From: Jiulongibacter sediminis
GTDB lineage: Bacteria > Bacteroidota > Bacteroidia > Cytophagales > Spirosomataceae
Assembly (NCBI RefSeq): GCF_001306455.1
Contig: NZ_LGTQ01000006.1
Location: 744,001-808,000 of the forward strand
Direction of reading: 5' to 3'
DNA: 64,000 bases
Below, piece after piece: positions 55,053 through 64,000 of the stretch (the stretch's first letter is position 1; each line of letters opens with the position of its first letter). Below the pieces are notes generated by a model. It did no database searches and was not told where the DNA came from. It saw nothing but the letters and a program-made list of their open reading frames with translations. Position numbers and translations under genes: made by a program.

Positions 55053-56417
55053 TTAAATAGAGTGATTCGAATCCGCCGGGTAATGATTTAAACCGGCGGA
55101 TTTTTTTATTAACGTGGAAAACCGAAGGGTCAATAAAATAGCGGCCGATGAAAGACCGGCAAGAAGTCCATACCAAATACCTTCTGATTGTAAATCATAA
55201 TTGAAAGCGAGAATATAGCCTGCTGGTAGCGAGATGAGCCAATAGGCTGCAAAGGTGATGTAGGCTGGAATGTTAACATCAGAAATACCTCGTAAGTTGC
55301 CAAGAGCTACCACCTGAATTCCATCTGAAAGTTGGAATATCGCTGCGATGATTAAAAGTGATGATGCTACCGCTTTTACTTCCTGATCATCGATATACAA
55401 ATTAATTAGTTGATTTCTGAATACGAGGATAAAGGCCATGCATACAATCATGAATAGCGTAACAAGAAAATAAGCTGAGTTGGCTGATTCCCTTAGACGT
55501 TGTAGGTTTCTAAGGCCAAGTGCATCCCCGACTCTGATGCTTCCTGCATAAGAAATTCCGGTGGCCATCATATACGTTGTGGCGGCGATATTAATAGCTA
55601 TCTGATGGGCAGCCATAGCGGTGTCACTTATCCAACCCATCATGATTAAGGCTGCTGAAAAAGCACCGATTTCAAAGAAAAGTTGAAGTCCTCCGGGAAT
55701 ACTCAATCGAAAAAGTTTAATAGCATCAGCTTTTACGCTCTTAAAGTTTATGGTTGTTTTTACCCAAAAGGGTTTTCTTTTAAAGTACCAAATGATTAGA
55801 GCCAGCATAGAGAGCCGAACGCCGAGGGTGGAGTAAGCTGCACCATTGAGACCTATGATTTTAATAAGTATATAGTTAAGAAGGATGTTCACAAGTAGGC
55901 CCACAAATGTTATGTACATTGCAATTTTTGGCTTACTCAGACCATCTAAAATCTGTTTATGAGCTACAAAGAAGATTAATGGTATCTTGGCAATGGTCAC
56001 TATCAGAAAGAAGGGCTTTGATAAGTCAGAAACCTTAAGACTTTGACCCAAAATATGAAAGTCTAAATAGACCAAAAGGGCTACGATGGTTATCAATAAA
56101 GAAAACCATATTGAGACCCTGATAGATGCTCTGTAGTTCTCTTCCAGTTCTTTTGGCTGGTTAGCAGCTTTATGTTTTGCGATAATGGGACTTAAAACAG
56201 AAAGCCCTCCTACAGCTATTGATGAGATTAGAAAGCTTAAAGAATGTGCAAGACCTGATGCGGCCAAGGCTTCTTTACCGACCATTCGACCGATCATGAT
56301 ATTGTCGGAAACGCCCATGAGTATAACACTCAATTGAGCAGTAACAATAGGAACCGCTAATTGGACTGTACTTTTAGATTCGTTGATATAGGCCTCAATC
56401 TTGGAGGATGATGACAT
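55053..56417 (-). CDS. MATE-family multidrug/cation efflux transporter
   Basis: A 454-residue inner membrane protein with about twelve helices in two similar halves. The MATE pattern includes VPIVTAQLSVILMGVSDNIMIGRM in helix 1-2, the matching second-half segment FEIGAFSAALIMMGWIS with an acidic residue, and AAHQIAINIAATTYM. Family members (NorM-like) expel cationic drugs using sodium or proton gradients. The gene follows the metallophosphoesterase with a two-base gap, so both are cotranscribed. The C-terminal tail also encodes the terminator of the convergent yceI gene. Confidence 0.92.
   Translation of the reverse strand: MSSSSKIEAYINESKSTVQLAVPIVTAQLSVILMGVSDNIMIGRMVGKEALAASGLAHSLSFLISSIAVGGLSVLSPIIAKHKAANQPKELEENYRASIRVSIWFSLLITIVALLVYLDFHILGQSLKVSDLSKPFFLIVTIAKIPLIFFVAHKQILDGLSKPKIAMYITFVGLLVNILLNYILIKIIGLNGAAYSTLGVRLSMLALIIWYFKRKPFWVKTTINFKSVKADAIKLFRLSIPGGLQLFFEIGAFSAALIMMGWISDTAMAAHQIAINIAATTYMMATGISYAGSIRVGDALGLRNLQRLRESANSAYFLVTLFMIVCMAFILVFRNQLINLYIDDQEVKAVASSLLIIAAIFQLSDGIQVVALGNLRGISDVNIPAYITFAAYWLISLPAGYILAFNYDLQSEGIWYGLLAGLSSAAILLTLRFSTLIKKSAGLNHYPADSNHSI
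55070..55107 (+). terminator. Terminator of yceI encoded inside the MATE gene
   Basis: AATCCGCCGG (55070-55079) pairs perfectly with CCGGCGGATT (55093-55102), followed by a T-run to 55107. The hairpin lies within the last 20 codons of the convergent MATE transporter, so these residues are doubly constrained. Confidence 0.8.
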
Positions 56418-56419
56418 CG

Positions 56420-57688
56420 TTAACCTTTTTGAAGCTCAAAAATGCTTATTTCAGGCAAAATGCCAAGTCTACCAGGGTAACCAAGGTAACCATAGCCACG
56501 ATTAACATACAATTGTTGATTCCCTTCCTGATACAGGCCGGCCCATTCTTTATATCGCCACTGTACGGGACTCCACTTTAAGCCCGCAATTTCAACGCCA
56601 TATTGCATGCCGTGTGTGTGGCCGGCAAAAGAAACGTCCACTTCTGATTTGTTAAGTACTTGCTCTCTCCAGTGGCTGGGGTCGTGAGAAAGAAGAAGTT
56701 TTACCGGTAAGTCTGATGTGTTTTCTAATGCTTTTTTTAGATCACCATATTGATGAAAGCCTTTTCCCCAGTTTTGTATACCTACAATTCCTATTTCTTC
56801 CCCATCTACTTTAAGACGTTTGTGCTCGTCCATCATAAGGTGCCACCCCATAAGTTTGTGGCCTTCCATTAGAGTTTTGAGATTTGCTTGTTTGTCTTTC
56901 TCTGAGCTCCATTGGGTATAATCACCGTAGTCATGGTTACCTAGCGTAGAAAAGACGCCCAGAGGAGCTTGTATTTGCTTAAAAATGTCAAAGTACTCCG
57001 TCAGTTCTTTTGCTTCATTATTTACCAGATCTCCAGTGAAAAAGACGATATCAGGCTTTTCGGCAAGGAGCATATCCACACCACCTTTAACAGCTGTTTT
57101 GTTAAAGAAACTTCCACTGTGGATGTCTGAAATTTGTGCGAGTTTTAAGCCGTGAAATTGACCCGGCAGATTTGCTAGTTTTAGTGGAATTCTGCGAATG
57201 CGATAGTCATGTGCACCAGAAATTATTCCATAGCCCATTGCACCAATATGTGTGGCACCTACAGCCAGGGCGGTCTTGGTTATAAATTCTGACCTTGTGA
57301 TTTTTGGAAGATCAGGGTCTAGATTTGAGTCACTAATCCCTGAAGTTCCCTGAAAAAGATTTGAGATAGAACGAAAGCTCCATTGACCAACTCTAAGTAC
57401 GTCGCCTAGTATTAAAATTACTCCTGAAAATAGTTTTGAGATATAAATGATGAAAATAAACGAAGCAAGAAAATTTCTCGCTTTGAATGACAGGCGATCA
57501 TTGAACCAAAAGAAGGCACCAAAAAAGATAAGGATACAGATAACCGGAATAGACCAGTAAACAAAACTTAGAATTCGTTGATTAGCAAGATTCCAGTTTT
57601 TTGTGAGCTGCTTTAAAGCACCGAAGATATAAAGGTCTGCCAGGAAGAAAAGAAATATAAATAAACCAAGAAAAAGTCCTCTGCTCAT
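56420..57688 (-). CDS. Membrane-anchored metallophosphoesterase (YaeI-like)
   Basis: A 422-residue protein with about four N-terminal membrane helices (1-150) and a short hydrophobic segment near 155-175. A calcineurin-like phosphoesterase domain follows. The metal-binding motifs can be read in order: ISDIHSGSF, FTGDLVNN, LGNHDYGDY, LLLSHDPS and FAGHTHGMQYG. Relatives include YaeI-type phosphodiesterases that cleave lipid-linked or UDP-linked phosphates. The substrate here is not known. It starts an operon with the MATE transporter, two bases apart. Confidence 0.92.
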   Translation of the reverse strand: MSRGLFLGLFIFLFFLADLYIFGALKQLTKNWNLANQRILSFVYWSIPVICILIFFGAFFWFNDRLSFKARNFLASFIFIIYISKLFSGVILILGDVLRVGQWSFRSISNLFQGTSGISDSNLDPDLPKITRSEFITKTALAVGATHIGAMGYGIISGAHDYRIRRIPLKLANLPGQFHGLKLAQISDIHSGSFFNKTAVKGGVDMLLAEKPDIVFFTGDLVNNEAKELTEYFDIFKQIQAPLGVFSTLGNHDYGDYTQWSSEKDKQANLKTLMEGHKLMGWHLMMDEHKRLKVDGEEIGIVGIQNWGKGFHQYGDLKKALENTSDLPVKLLLSHDPSHWREQVLNKSEVDVSFAGHTHGMQYGVEIAGLKWSPVQWRYKEWAGLYQEGNQQLYVNRGYGYLGYPGRLGILPEISIFELQKG

Positions 57689-57754
57689 AAATCAATAAGT
57701 GATTTAAGTTTAACCGAAAAGGAACTGAGAATGTTCATCGGGATTGATTATTAA

Positions 57755-57790
57755 CAAAAAAAGGTGACCAGTTACCTGATCACCTTTTTT
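57755..57790. terminator. Terminator of the SusCD operon
   Basis: AAGGTGA (57761-57767) pairs with TCACCTT (57780-57786) and CAG with CTG inside, across a TTAC loop with one mismatch; A and T runs flank both sides. It follows the last gene of the SusC-SusD-lipoprotein operon on the minus strand. Confidence 0.8.
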
Positions 57791-57806
57791 AATATTAACT
57801 CTTCTC

Positions 57807-58529
57807 TTAGTTATTTGGAGTTAAAGTTACGTCAAAGACGTATCCAAAGCTCCAGCTTGTCGAGAACTTGATAACACCAGTAGCTGGGTCAACAGAGAAA
57901 CTGTCAAGAACTAGCTCGCCACCGAAATCACCAACTCCGATAGTCTGACCAGAGCTGTAAGTACCGTTACCATTGTCAGTAACCATCATACCGGTACCGG
58001 CATAGTGCCATCCGTAACCTCTACCGAAATCGTAGTATCCACCGATAGCGTCAGAGATTTTATAAGAATCTCCGTCTTTAACGATATATACAGGACCCAT
58101 ATCAGTGTACTGAGGGCTTGAAGAACCGTTTCTTACAACTGTAGATGTGTAAGCACCAGAGATGTCACCGGCAGATAGATCACCAGGGCAAGGCTTCCAG
58201 TAGATTTGTCTGAAAGAAGAACCAGGAATACCATCTTTGTTCACCGCACTGTAAGCGATTTCATAGTAGTCAGGACCTGAAACTGTAGACGCTCCAAAGT
58301 ACGCTCCGGTAATGGTTTCGTTCAATTGAATTTCTGAACCACCTTCAAAAGCCGTAGCACTGTAAGCATCGGCACTGTAAGAATCACCACAGTTGATTTC
58401 AACAACCGCTGGGCCCTTTAGCTCAATCAGAGGAAGGTAAGTGATCTCTGATTCTGTAATTCCGAAGTCTTGCTCACAAGAAGCAAACAGGAATAAACCA
58501 AATATTGATAATAATGATATTTTTTTCAT
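57807..58529 (-). CDS. SusCD-associated surface lipoprotein
   Basis: A 240-residue lipoprotein (LFLFASC, Cys18) that begins its mature part with an immunoglobulin-like segment (LIELKGPAVVEINCGDSYSA) of the BT_2262/DUF5011-5012 kind, and continues with a glycine- and tyrosine-rich beta domain. Such proteins are encoded right after SusC/SusD and are thought to lie on the cell surface, binding the substrate imported by the pair. It begins 12 bases after susD. The ligand cannot be named, and no glycoside hydrolase or peptidase is encoded alongside. Confidence 0.85.
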   Translation of the reverse strand: MKKISLLSIFGLFLFASCEQDFGITESEITYLPLIELKGPAVVEINCGDSYSADAYSATAFEGGSEIQLNETITGAYFGASTVSGPDYYEIAYSAVNKDGIPGSSFRQIYWKPCPGDLSAGDISGAYTSTVVRNGSSSPQYTDMGPVYIVKDGDSYKISDAIGGYYDFGRGYGWHYAGTGMMVTDNGNGTYSSGQTIGVGDFGGELVLDSFSVDPATGVIKFSTSWSFGYVFDVTLTPNN

Positions 58530-58541
58530 ATTAGTCGACTA

Positions 58542-59993
58542 TTAATTGTCCCAAAATATTTTGTCAGTAATTGTTCTCTGAGCAGGAGCGTTTGCGTTCA
58601 AACTTCTCTCCGTTTCAGGGTATAACCAGGTTGAAGGGAAAACTCCTTGTGGTAACACAGTAAGTGTTGGAGTCTGGAAAATACCTTCAGTGAAGACTCT
58701 GCTCGCGGGTCTGTCAAATCTTCTGGTTTCAATCCATCCTTCATCTTCCTGAGTTCCGTTCAAAGAAATCCACTTTTGAACAGCGATAGCATCGATTTGA
58801 TCATCCAGTGAAGTCAAACCATCAAAACCAAGGCTTGCGATGTAATCACTTGCACCGTCAACTCCAAGGAAAGAGAAGTTAGAAGAAATTGCAGTTGCAA
58901 ATGCAGCACTGGCGTCATCAGCAGTTCCATATCTTGCAGCAGCTTCAGCTCTAAGGAACCAAACCTCCCATGGGCTCATGAAGAAAACAGAGTTATCATC
59001 TGCTACAGCTACAGGAGAAGAACCACTGTAGTCAGTCGCAGGAGCAGTAAATGGCTCATTGTCGATACTACCTTGATCGATACCTCTGATCTGGCCGTTA
59101 AAAGTTCCTGAAGAAGCAGGAGTGTAGAAGGCAGTCAAACGAGGATCTGCTAGCTCATTCAGTTTATTAACCGTAGCATTACTTGCAAAGTAAAAATCGC
59201 CAACACCCCAAGTCATTCTGGCGAACATTGGATTCTGATTACCTGTAGCACCAGAGAAGTCAACTTTAGCGATATCACTCATGCTCTCAATGAAAGAACC
59301 TGAAGAGATCAAAGCCTGAATAGCTGCAGCATTAGGAGCAGTTTCAGATGTTCTCATTAGAATTCTAAGTTTCAAAGAGTTTGCAAACTTGGTCCACTTC
59401 TCAAGATCACCTCCATAAACTAGATCATCTGCACCAGCATCAGCAGGAGCAACATCAAGATCCGCGATGGCTTCATCAAGGAGAGTTACAAGGGAAGCAT
59501 AGATTGCATCAGGGCTATCGTATGATGGCGTAAGAATAGAGCCATCAGCGATCTCACCATTCAGAGCTTCCGAAAAAGGCACACTTCCGAAGTGATCAAC
59601 AAGTCCTTGATACATGTAAGCCATCAAGACTTTACCAATACCACTATACGCCTTACTATCACTTTTCGTCAGAAATTTAACATCAGTTAAAACCTGAGCA
59701 TACGATCTGATCCAGTAGTTATTGAAATCATCTGGTTCAGAAACAAATCTTTCCTGATTTCCGATGGAAACACCAATACCCCAAGTGTAGTATTGAGCCC
59801 AAAGGAAGGAATTCATGTTCAATTCCACGTCTTGAACATAAGACATATAACCCAGAGCACTGGTCAATACCTGTGCATCAGACGCCGTAGGAGAGTTGTC
59901 TGGGTCAACGTTCAGGTTTGCAAGTCTCTCATCACATGAAGTGGCAGAGAAAAGGAGCAAACCGGTAATTAATAAACTATATATTCTTTTCAT
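58542..59993 (-). CDS. SusD/RagB-family nutrient-binding lipoprotein
   Basis: A 483-residue surface lipoprotein (LLFSATSC, Cys20) of the SusD-like type. NVDPDNSPTASDAQVL is the standard family opening; a helical TPR-like scaffold follows. GIGKVLMAYMYQGLVDHFGSVPF and WEVWFLRAEAAARYG are the usual conserved stretches. It forms a lid over the SusC transporter encoded immediately upstream (14-base gap). The substrate is unknown: carbohydrates are typical but peptides occur. Confidence 0.94.
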   Translation of the reverse strand: MKRIYSLLITGLLLFSATSCDERLANLNVDPDNSPTASDAQVLTSALGYMSYVQDVELNMNSFLWAQYYTWGIGVSIGNQERFVSEPDDFNNYWIRSYAQVLTDVKFLTKSDSKAYSGIGKVLMAYMYQGLVDHFGSVPFSEALNGEIADGSILTPSYDSPDAIYASLVTLLDEAIADLDVAPADAGADDLVYGGDLEKWTKFANSLKLRILMRTSETAPNAAAIQALISSGSFIESMSDIAKVDFSGATGNQNPMFARMTWGVGDFYFASNATVNKLNELADPRLTAFYTPASSGTFNGQIRGIDQGSIDNEPFTAPATDYSGSSPVAVADDNSVFFMSPWEVWFLRAEAAARYGTADDASAAFATAISSNFSFLGVDGASDYIASLGFDGLTSLDDQIDAIAVQKWISLNGTQEDEGWIETRRFDRPASRVFTEGIFQTPTLTVLPQGVFPSTWLYPETERSLNANAPAQRTITDKIFWDN

Positions 59994-60007
59994 CTATTCT
60001 GATTCAA

Positions 60008-63000
60008 TTAAAATGTTAGACCTAATTTAAAACCTAAACTTTGAGCAGGAGGAATCTGAGTTGTCTCAATACCTACCGCGTTACCTGTAAGGCTTGGGCC
60101 GTTTACTTCAGGATCTGCGTAAGTGTTGTCAGCAGGTAACCAGAACTTCACGTTGTTAGCATATACGCCTAAAGTAGCAGTTTTGATTTTTGCCTTGCTA
60201 AGAATTTTCGCAGGGATAGCATAATTCAAACCAATTTCTCTAAGCTTGATAAAGCTTGCATCTACTAGATAGTGAGCCGGAGCCGGATCGTAGTTTGTAT
60301 AGAAATCCTGAGCAGTAATCTCAGTAGTATTTGCCTCGCCTGTTTCAGTTACACTGTTCGGGAATACAAATGGCTCTCTACCGTATTCTACCGTATGCAT
60401 ACCAGTACCGTTAAATCCTGTGTAGAATTTCGTCCAAGAGAAGAAAGTTCCACCTTGTCTGATATCAAGTAGAGCATTTAATGAAAGTCCTTTATATCCG
60501 ATTGTTGTTCCTACACTTGCAGTGTAATCTGGCTGATAAGAACCAAGATATTGCTCCTGATCAGTTAATACAGGGAATCCAGTAGTTCCTACAACAGTTT
60601 GACCCTGACTGTTCACAACTTCTGTAAGACCTTTGAATGTACCGAAAGGATATCCTTCTTTTGCAACAGTAGTGATACCACGGTTAGAACCACCAACAGT
60701 AAGCTCAGTAATGTCATCAGTAATCTTAACTACGTTGTTTTTGTTCTTGGCGTAAAGAAGATTGATGTCCCAGTTAAGACCATTCACCAAACCTTTGATT
60801 GGCTTAAGGATCAATGAAACCTCATGACCTTTGTTTGTCATCTGACCAATGTTGGCAGTAGTGCTGGTAAAACCAGTTGATGCCGGAAGGTTAATCGTTA
60901 CAATCTGATTGGTGTGGTTTGAGCTATAGTATGTATAGTCAAGGTTTACTCTGTTGTTTAACAAAGAGATGTCAGCACCAATTTCAAACGTAGTTGTCAA
61001 TTCAGGCTTAAGATCTGGGTTACCAATGGCATTACCAGTTGTAAATGCCGGCTGTCCACCTAATGGGAAGAACAGAGAGTAGTCACCCAAAGAAGCAATT
61101 GTAGGGTTACCTGCGAAAGTAGAGTTCAGAAGGTATAGACCGGCATCTTTACCAGTAGTACCATAGCTACCTCTAAGCTTAGCAAAGTCAAGGAATTTGC
61201 TGTCGATATTCAACGCATCAGATACGATGATTGATCCACCAACGGCTTGGTAGAAGAACGAGTTATTTGCCAAAGGAAGAGTAGAAGACCAGTCATTTCT
61301 GGCAGAGTACTCAAGGAAATAAGTGTCCTTGTAGCTCAAACTTGCGTTACCCAAAGCACCCATAATTCTATAAGCAGTGGTATTCTGGAAAGAAATTGGG
61401 TTTTCAGCACTGTTACTTAGATTGTAGAAACCAGGTACTACAAGACCACCTACAGTGTTACCACCGATTCTCTTATATCTCTTATCAAACATGTTCCAAC
61501 CAGCAACAGCGTTCAATTTAAGACCTTCTACACCAGGAATATCTGTAGTGTAGTTCGCCAGTGTACTTACATCCCAGTTTGAACGGTTACGATCCTGGTA
61601 TAGGTAGCTACCTACTGAATTGTGTCTTCCGTTTCTTGTTCCAAGAGCAAGATCATCACCCCAGATTAGCTGAGTACCACGAGTGTATGACGGTACTGAT
61701 TCTGTTACTCCCATATTGATGGAGTTGTTACCTACTCTTGCAATCAAATCAAGGTTTTTGATTGGTGTGTATGTCAATGAAACTTTGGTGAACAAGTTAC
61801 CAATGTTTGCCTGACTGTTGTACTCATTCAAAATATAGTACGGGTTCACAGAAGAGTAAGAACCCCAGTATCCTTCAAGATCATGGAAAGGGCTGTTGTA
61901 ATCTCTAATCTCATTGAACGGAATGTTAACAGGAGATTGAAGAACCATTGCCCATGCATTACCACCTTCGAATGCTCTTGCACCTTCAGTAGCTGTTGTT
62001 TGATTTGTCAATGAATAAGATACATTGAAATCAGACTTTAATTTTGGAGTCAACTGAGCACTAGCATTCAAGTTGATTGAGTGTCTGTTGTACTTAGTGT
62101 TGTCCAAAATACCGTTTTGCAAAGTATTACCATAAGATAGGTAATAGTTAAAACCACCTTTACCGGCAGAAACATTGAAGTTATTGTTCAACGTGTTACC
62201 AAGGTTAAAGAAGCTTTGAAGCTGGTTAGGAACATTTTCGTATGGACGAGTCAATGCTTCTAAAGAACCATCACCATCTGAATCGATTGGAGAAGTCCAA
62301 GGTCTAACTACGCCATCAAACGCCGGACCCCAAGACCAGTTTTCACCTGAATCGAAGTGTAAGTTATCATAACCCTGTCCGTAGCCATCTTGTCTTTGTG
62401 TTAGTACATAAGCTCTTTCAGTAGAGTAAGAAGAGTTAACACCAACTTTCACAGTACCATCTTTACCTTTTTTGGTAGTTACCAAAAGAACACCAGAAGC
62501 ACCACGAGAACCGTAAAGTGAGGTTGCAGATGGTCCTTTCAAGATAGTGATACTTTCGATATCCTCAGGGTTAAGGTCGTTGAAGCGGTTACCGTAATCG
62601 GTGTAACCTGCACTAGCAGTACCATCACCACCACTGTTGGCTGTGTTATCGATTGGAATACCATCAACAACAATAAGAGCGTTGTTATCACCAGTCAATG
62701 AACCTTCACCTCTTAGTACGATACGTGTAGAAGCACCTACCGAACCTGAACTTGTGTTAATTCTTACACCGGCAGCCTTACCTCTCAATGATTCAAGAGC
62801 GTTTTTACCAGGAGTAGAAAGAAGGTCTTCAGACTTTACAGTCTGGTTAGCATACACCACATTTTTGGCGTTTCTGTTAAGACCTGTTGAAGTTACAACG
62901 ATTTCACTCAATTGATTTGCATCGCTCTGAAGAGAAACGTTGATTACACTTTGGTTCCCAACTGTGATCGATTGAGAAACCATACCTACAAAGGAGTAAA

Positions 63001-63208
63001 CTAAAGTAGCCCCTCTCGTGGCTTCGATGGTGTAATTACCGTCGACGTCTGTTGTTGTACCTTTGGTTGTTCCCTGAACAGAAACAGAAACACCAGGAAG
63101 CCCAATGCCGTCATCTGCTGAGGTAACCTTTCCCGAAATTTCCATGGATTGGGCAAAAGTGAGCACACTTAAGCATACCAAACTCATGGTAAATAAAAAT
63201 TTCTTCAT
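60008..63208 (-). CDS. SusC/RagA-family TonB-linked outer membrane transporter
   Basis: The product is 1066 residues from ATG 63208 (MKKFLFTMSLVCLSVLTFAQ, a signal peptide); a longer in-frame reading to 63319 runs into the promoter region and is rejected. Domains in order are a carboxypeptidase-regulatory-like beta domain (ISGKVTSADDGIGLPGVSV), the plug (SLRGKAAGVRINTSSGSVG; IVLRGEGSLTG; VVDGIPID), and a 22-stranded barrel ending in LGFKLGLTF with a C-terminal Phe. It imports a large nutrient using TonB energy, with the SusD partner. The upstream region contains a perfect GTATGC palindrome. Confidence 0.95.
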   Translation of the reverse strand: MKKFLFTMSLVCLSVLTFAQSMEISGKVTSADDGIGLPGVSVSVQGTTKGTTTDVDGNYTIEATRGATLVYSFVGMVSQSITVGNQSVINVSLQSDANQLSEIVVTSTGLNRNAKNVVYANQTVKSEDLLSTPGKNALESLRGKAAGVRINTSSGSVGASTRIVLRGEGSLTGDNNALIVVDGIPIDNTANSGGDGTASAGYTDYGNRFNDLNPEDIESITILKGPSATSLYGSRGASGVLLVTTKKGKDGTVKVGVNSSYSTERAYVLTQRQDGYGQGYDNLHFDSGENWSWGPAFDGVVRPWTSPIDSDGDGSLEALTRPYENVPNQLQSFFNLGNTLNNNFNVSAGKGGFNYYLSYGNTLQNGILDNTKYNRHSINLNASAQLTPKLKSDFNVSYSLTNQTTATEGARAFEGGNAWAMVLQSPVNIPFNEIRDYNSPFHDLEGYWGSYSSVNPYYILNEYNSQANIGNLFTKVSLTYTPIKNLDLIARVGNNSINMGVTESVPSYTRGTQLIWGDDLALGTRNGRHNSVGSYLYQDRNRSNWDVSTLANYTTDIPGVEGLKLNAVAGWNMFDKRYKRIGGNTVGGLVVPGFYNLSNSAENPISFQNTTAYRIMGALGNASLSYKDTYFLEYSARNDWSSTLPLANNSFFYQAVGGSIIVSDALNIDSKFLDFAKLRGSYGTTGKDAGLYLLNSTFAGNPTIASLGDYSLFFPLGGQPAFTTGNAIGNPDLKPELTTTFEIGADISLLNNRVNLDYTYYSSNHTNQIVTINLPASTGFTSTTANIGQMTNKGHEVSLILKPIKGLVNGLNWDINLLYAKNKNNVVKITDDITELTVGGSNRGITTVAKEGYPFGTFKGLTEVVNSQGQTVVGTTGFPVLTDQEQYLGSYQPDYTASVGTTIGYKGLSLNALLDIRQGGTFFSWTKFYTGFNGTGMHTVEYGREPFVFPNSVTETGEANTTEITAQDFYTNYDPAPAHYLVDASFIKLREIGLNYAIPAKILSKAKIKTATLGVYANNVKFWLPADNTYADPEVNGPSLTGNAVGIETTQIPPAQSLGFKLGLTF

Positions 63209-63342
63209 ACAGTTTGCTTTTAAGGTTTTTAATTGTTTTGAAGCGACCAAATTAAAAAATGTTAAATAAGATAGGTGGGGATATCTTAAAAAAGTTCTAT
63301 CTAACTTAAAATAGTGCAATGCTTTATTGAAAAAGCAAAAGA

Positions 63343-63356
63343 GTATGCATGCATAC
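63343..63356. promoter_or_regulatory. GTATGC-type perfect palindrome upstream of susC
   Basis: GTATGCATGCATAC, half-sites GTATGC and GCATAC around AT. It is 135 bases upstream of the susC start and 32 bases after the end of the SDR gene. The same half-sites, with TT as centre, occur at the beta-oxidation operon (25625-25638). Confidence 0.5.
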
Positions 63357-63387
63357 TTCTTCTCAGAAATTACAGAATATTGAGCTG

Positions 63388-64000
63388 CTATTTTGGGGCC
63401 TGCTTAAGGATTATTTTGTTAAGAAGCCGAGGTAGAAAACGTTTGAGGTAAACGCCCATTACTTCTTTGCCGCCAATGTAGACTTCGGCCTTATTTTCAG
63501 TGATAGCTTTGAAAATTTTTTCAGAACATTTTTCAGCACTCATTCCTTTGAGTTGGTTCTCATCCATTTTGCCATATTGAGTACCATCAGAAGAGAGGGC
63601 ATTCTTAGAAATGTCAGTGTTTATATAGCCCGGGCAAACAACTGTTACTCCAATATTATCATGATATACTTCCGCTCTCAAAGCATCAAAAAAGCCATGA
63701 AGTCCGAATTTTGCCGCTGCGTATCCTGACCGTCCCGGAGTGGCCACTTTACCCGCCACGCTACTTGTTACAGCGATTTGACCACTTTTACGTTGGATCA
63801 TATACGGTAGAACCTCTTTTGTAAGAGCAATAACACTTAGAAGGTCAATTTTTAGAATTCTCTCGTACACAGAGAGGTCTGTTTCGGCCACAAAACTACG
63901 TTGAGAAATTCCCGCATTATTATATAGGATGTCGATTTGCCCGAAGTGGTTAATAGCTTTTTGAACCATTTGAGGGAAAAGCTCATACTGTTCCACATCC
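63388..64000 (-). CDS. Short-chain dehydrogenase, C-terminal part (cut by window edge)
   Basis: The frame is open to the last base of the window, so the N-terminus with the GxxxGxG cofactor motif is missing; the visible 204 residues start at about D-V-E-Q-Y-E. Visible are ILYNNAGISQRS, the active-site Ser in VTSSVAGKVATPG and an intact catalytic YAAAK (SGYAAAKFGLHGFFDALR). A PGYINTD segment and a C-terminal basic tail (LKRFLPRLLNKIILKQAPK) follow. The tail suggests membrane association, as in DHRS7-like and lipid-acting SDRs. Substrate unknown. Confidence 0.85.
   Translation of the reverse strand, partial: DVEQYELFPQMVQKAINHFGQIDILYNNAGISQRSFVAETDLSVYERILKIDLLSVIALTKEVLPYMIQRKSGQIAVTSSVAGKVATPGRSGYAAAKFGLHGFFDALRAEVYHDNIGVTVVCPGYINTDISKNALSSDGTQYGKMDENQLKGMSAEKCSEKIFKAITENKAEVYIGGKEVMGVYLKRFLPRLLNKIILKQAPK

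Noticed and set aside
55063-55080. TTCGAATCC, resembling a tRNA T-arm
   Set aside because: No acceptor, D or anticodon arm fits around it, and the bases are explained by the MATE coding end and the yceI terminator.
63209-63319. 37-residue N-terminal extension of the SusC frame
   Set aside because: A standard signal peptide starts at 63208; the extension is upstream leader sequence.

Overview
The window is a chromosomal segment of a member of the Bacteroidota, most likely a marine or soil Cytophagales bacterium of the Roseivirga/Fulvivirga/Marivirga kind. The support is a SusC/SusD pair, a PorT-like type IX secretion (T9SS) protein next to the menaquinone methyltransferase gene, a giant protein with a T9SS type B (gliding-motility-associated) C-terminal domain, many Ser-Cys lipoprotein signals, a B-type succinate dehydrogenase, and promoters of the TTG-N18-20-TAnnTTTG form that are typical of this phylum. 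The genus cannot be settled from the sequence alone. I see no rRNA, tRNA, CRISPR array, insertion sequence or prophage.

Layout. 1-1.4 kb: a LuxR-type response regulator overlapping the start of its sensor gene, divergent from a stand-alone LytTR regulator, with a 20-bp perfect palindrome between them. 1.4-3 kb: a gene-poor stretch with apparently decayed coding sequence and two small lipoproteins. 3-8.3 kb: glycerol kinase and a 1157-residue FG-GAP/ASPIC lipoprotein. 8.3-15 kb: a TetR regulator followed by a TolC/adaptor/RND efflux operon with a palindrome at its head. 15.3-18.3 kb: pyrD-ubiE-porT and a small DUF2795 gene. 18.4-25.5 kb: an O-methyltransferase, a short 2-isopropylmalate synthase, pyruvate kinase, a uridine kinase, a secreted isoaspartyl peptidase, an epimerase, a MerC-like membrane protein under two strong palindromes, and a TonB-C-like secreted protein. 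25.8-29.5 kb: a fatty-acid beta-oxidation pair (FadN-like fusion and thiolase). 29.6-32.4 kb: the large T9SS substrate. 32.7-36.3 kb: sdhCAB. 36.3-41 kb: an unknown protein, IPP isomerase, and a three-gene oxidative sugar-acid cluster (FAH-family dehydratase, ketoglutarate-semialdehyde dehydrogenase type ALDH, SDR). 41-44.3 kb: acpP-fabF-rnc and kdsA. 44.5-49.3 kb: a lipoprotein, ftsK, lolA-like, thiamine pyrophosphokinase. 49.3-53.3 kb: nrdA and nrdB, convergent, with a DnaA-box-like cluster ahead of nrdA. 53.6-57.7 kb: an M48 protease, YceI, MATE transporter and metallophosphoesterase. 57.8-64 kb: a SusC-SusD-lipoprotein operon and the 3' part of an SDR gene.

Most of the window is housekeeping: central metabolism, respiration, lipid and deoxynucleotide synthesis, and envelope biogenesis. 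I do not see a defence island or a plainly new multi-gene system. The least explained signals are regulatory: GTATGCnnGCATAC palindromes at the beta-oxidation and SusC loci; paired TGCAACAnnnTTGCA palindromes placed exactly on the merC-like promoter; the DnaA-box cluster before nrdA; a leaky-terminator-like hairpin between acpP and fabF; and an SDR whose catalytic YxxxK lysine is replaced by asparagine. Promoter and terminator calls were made by eye from motif matches.
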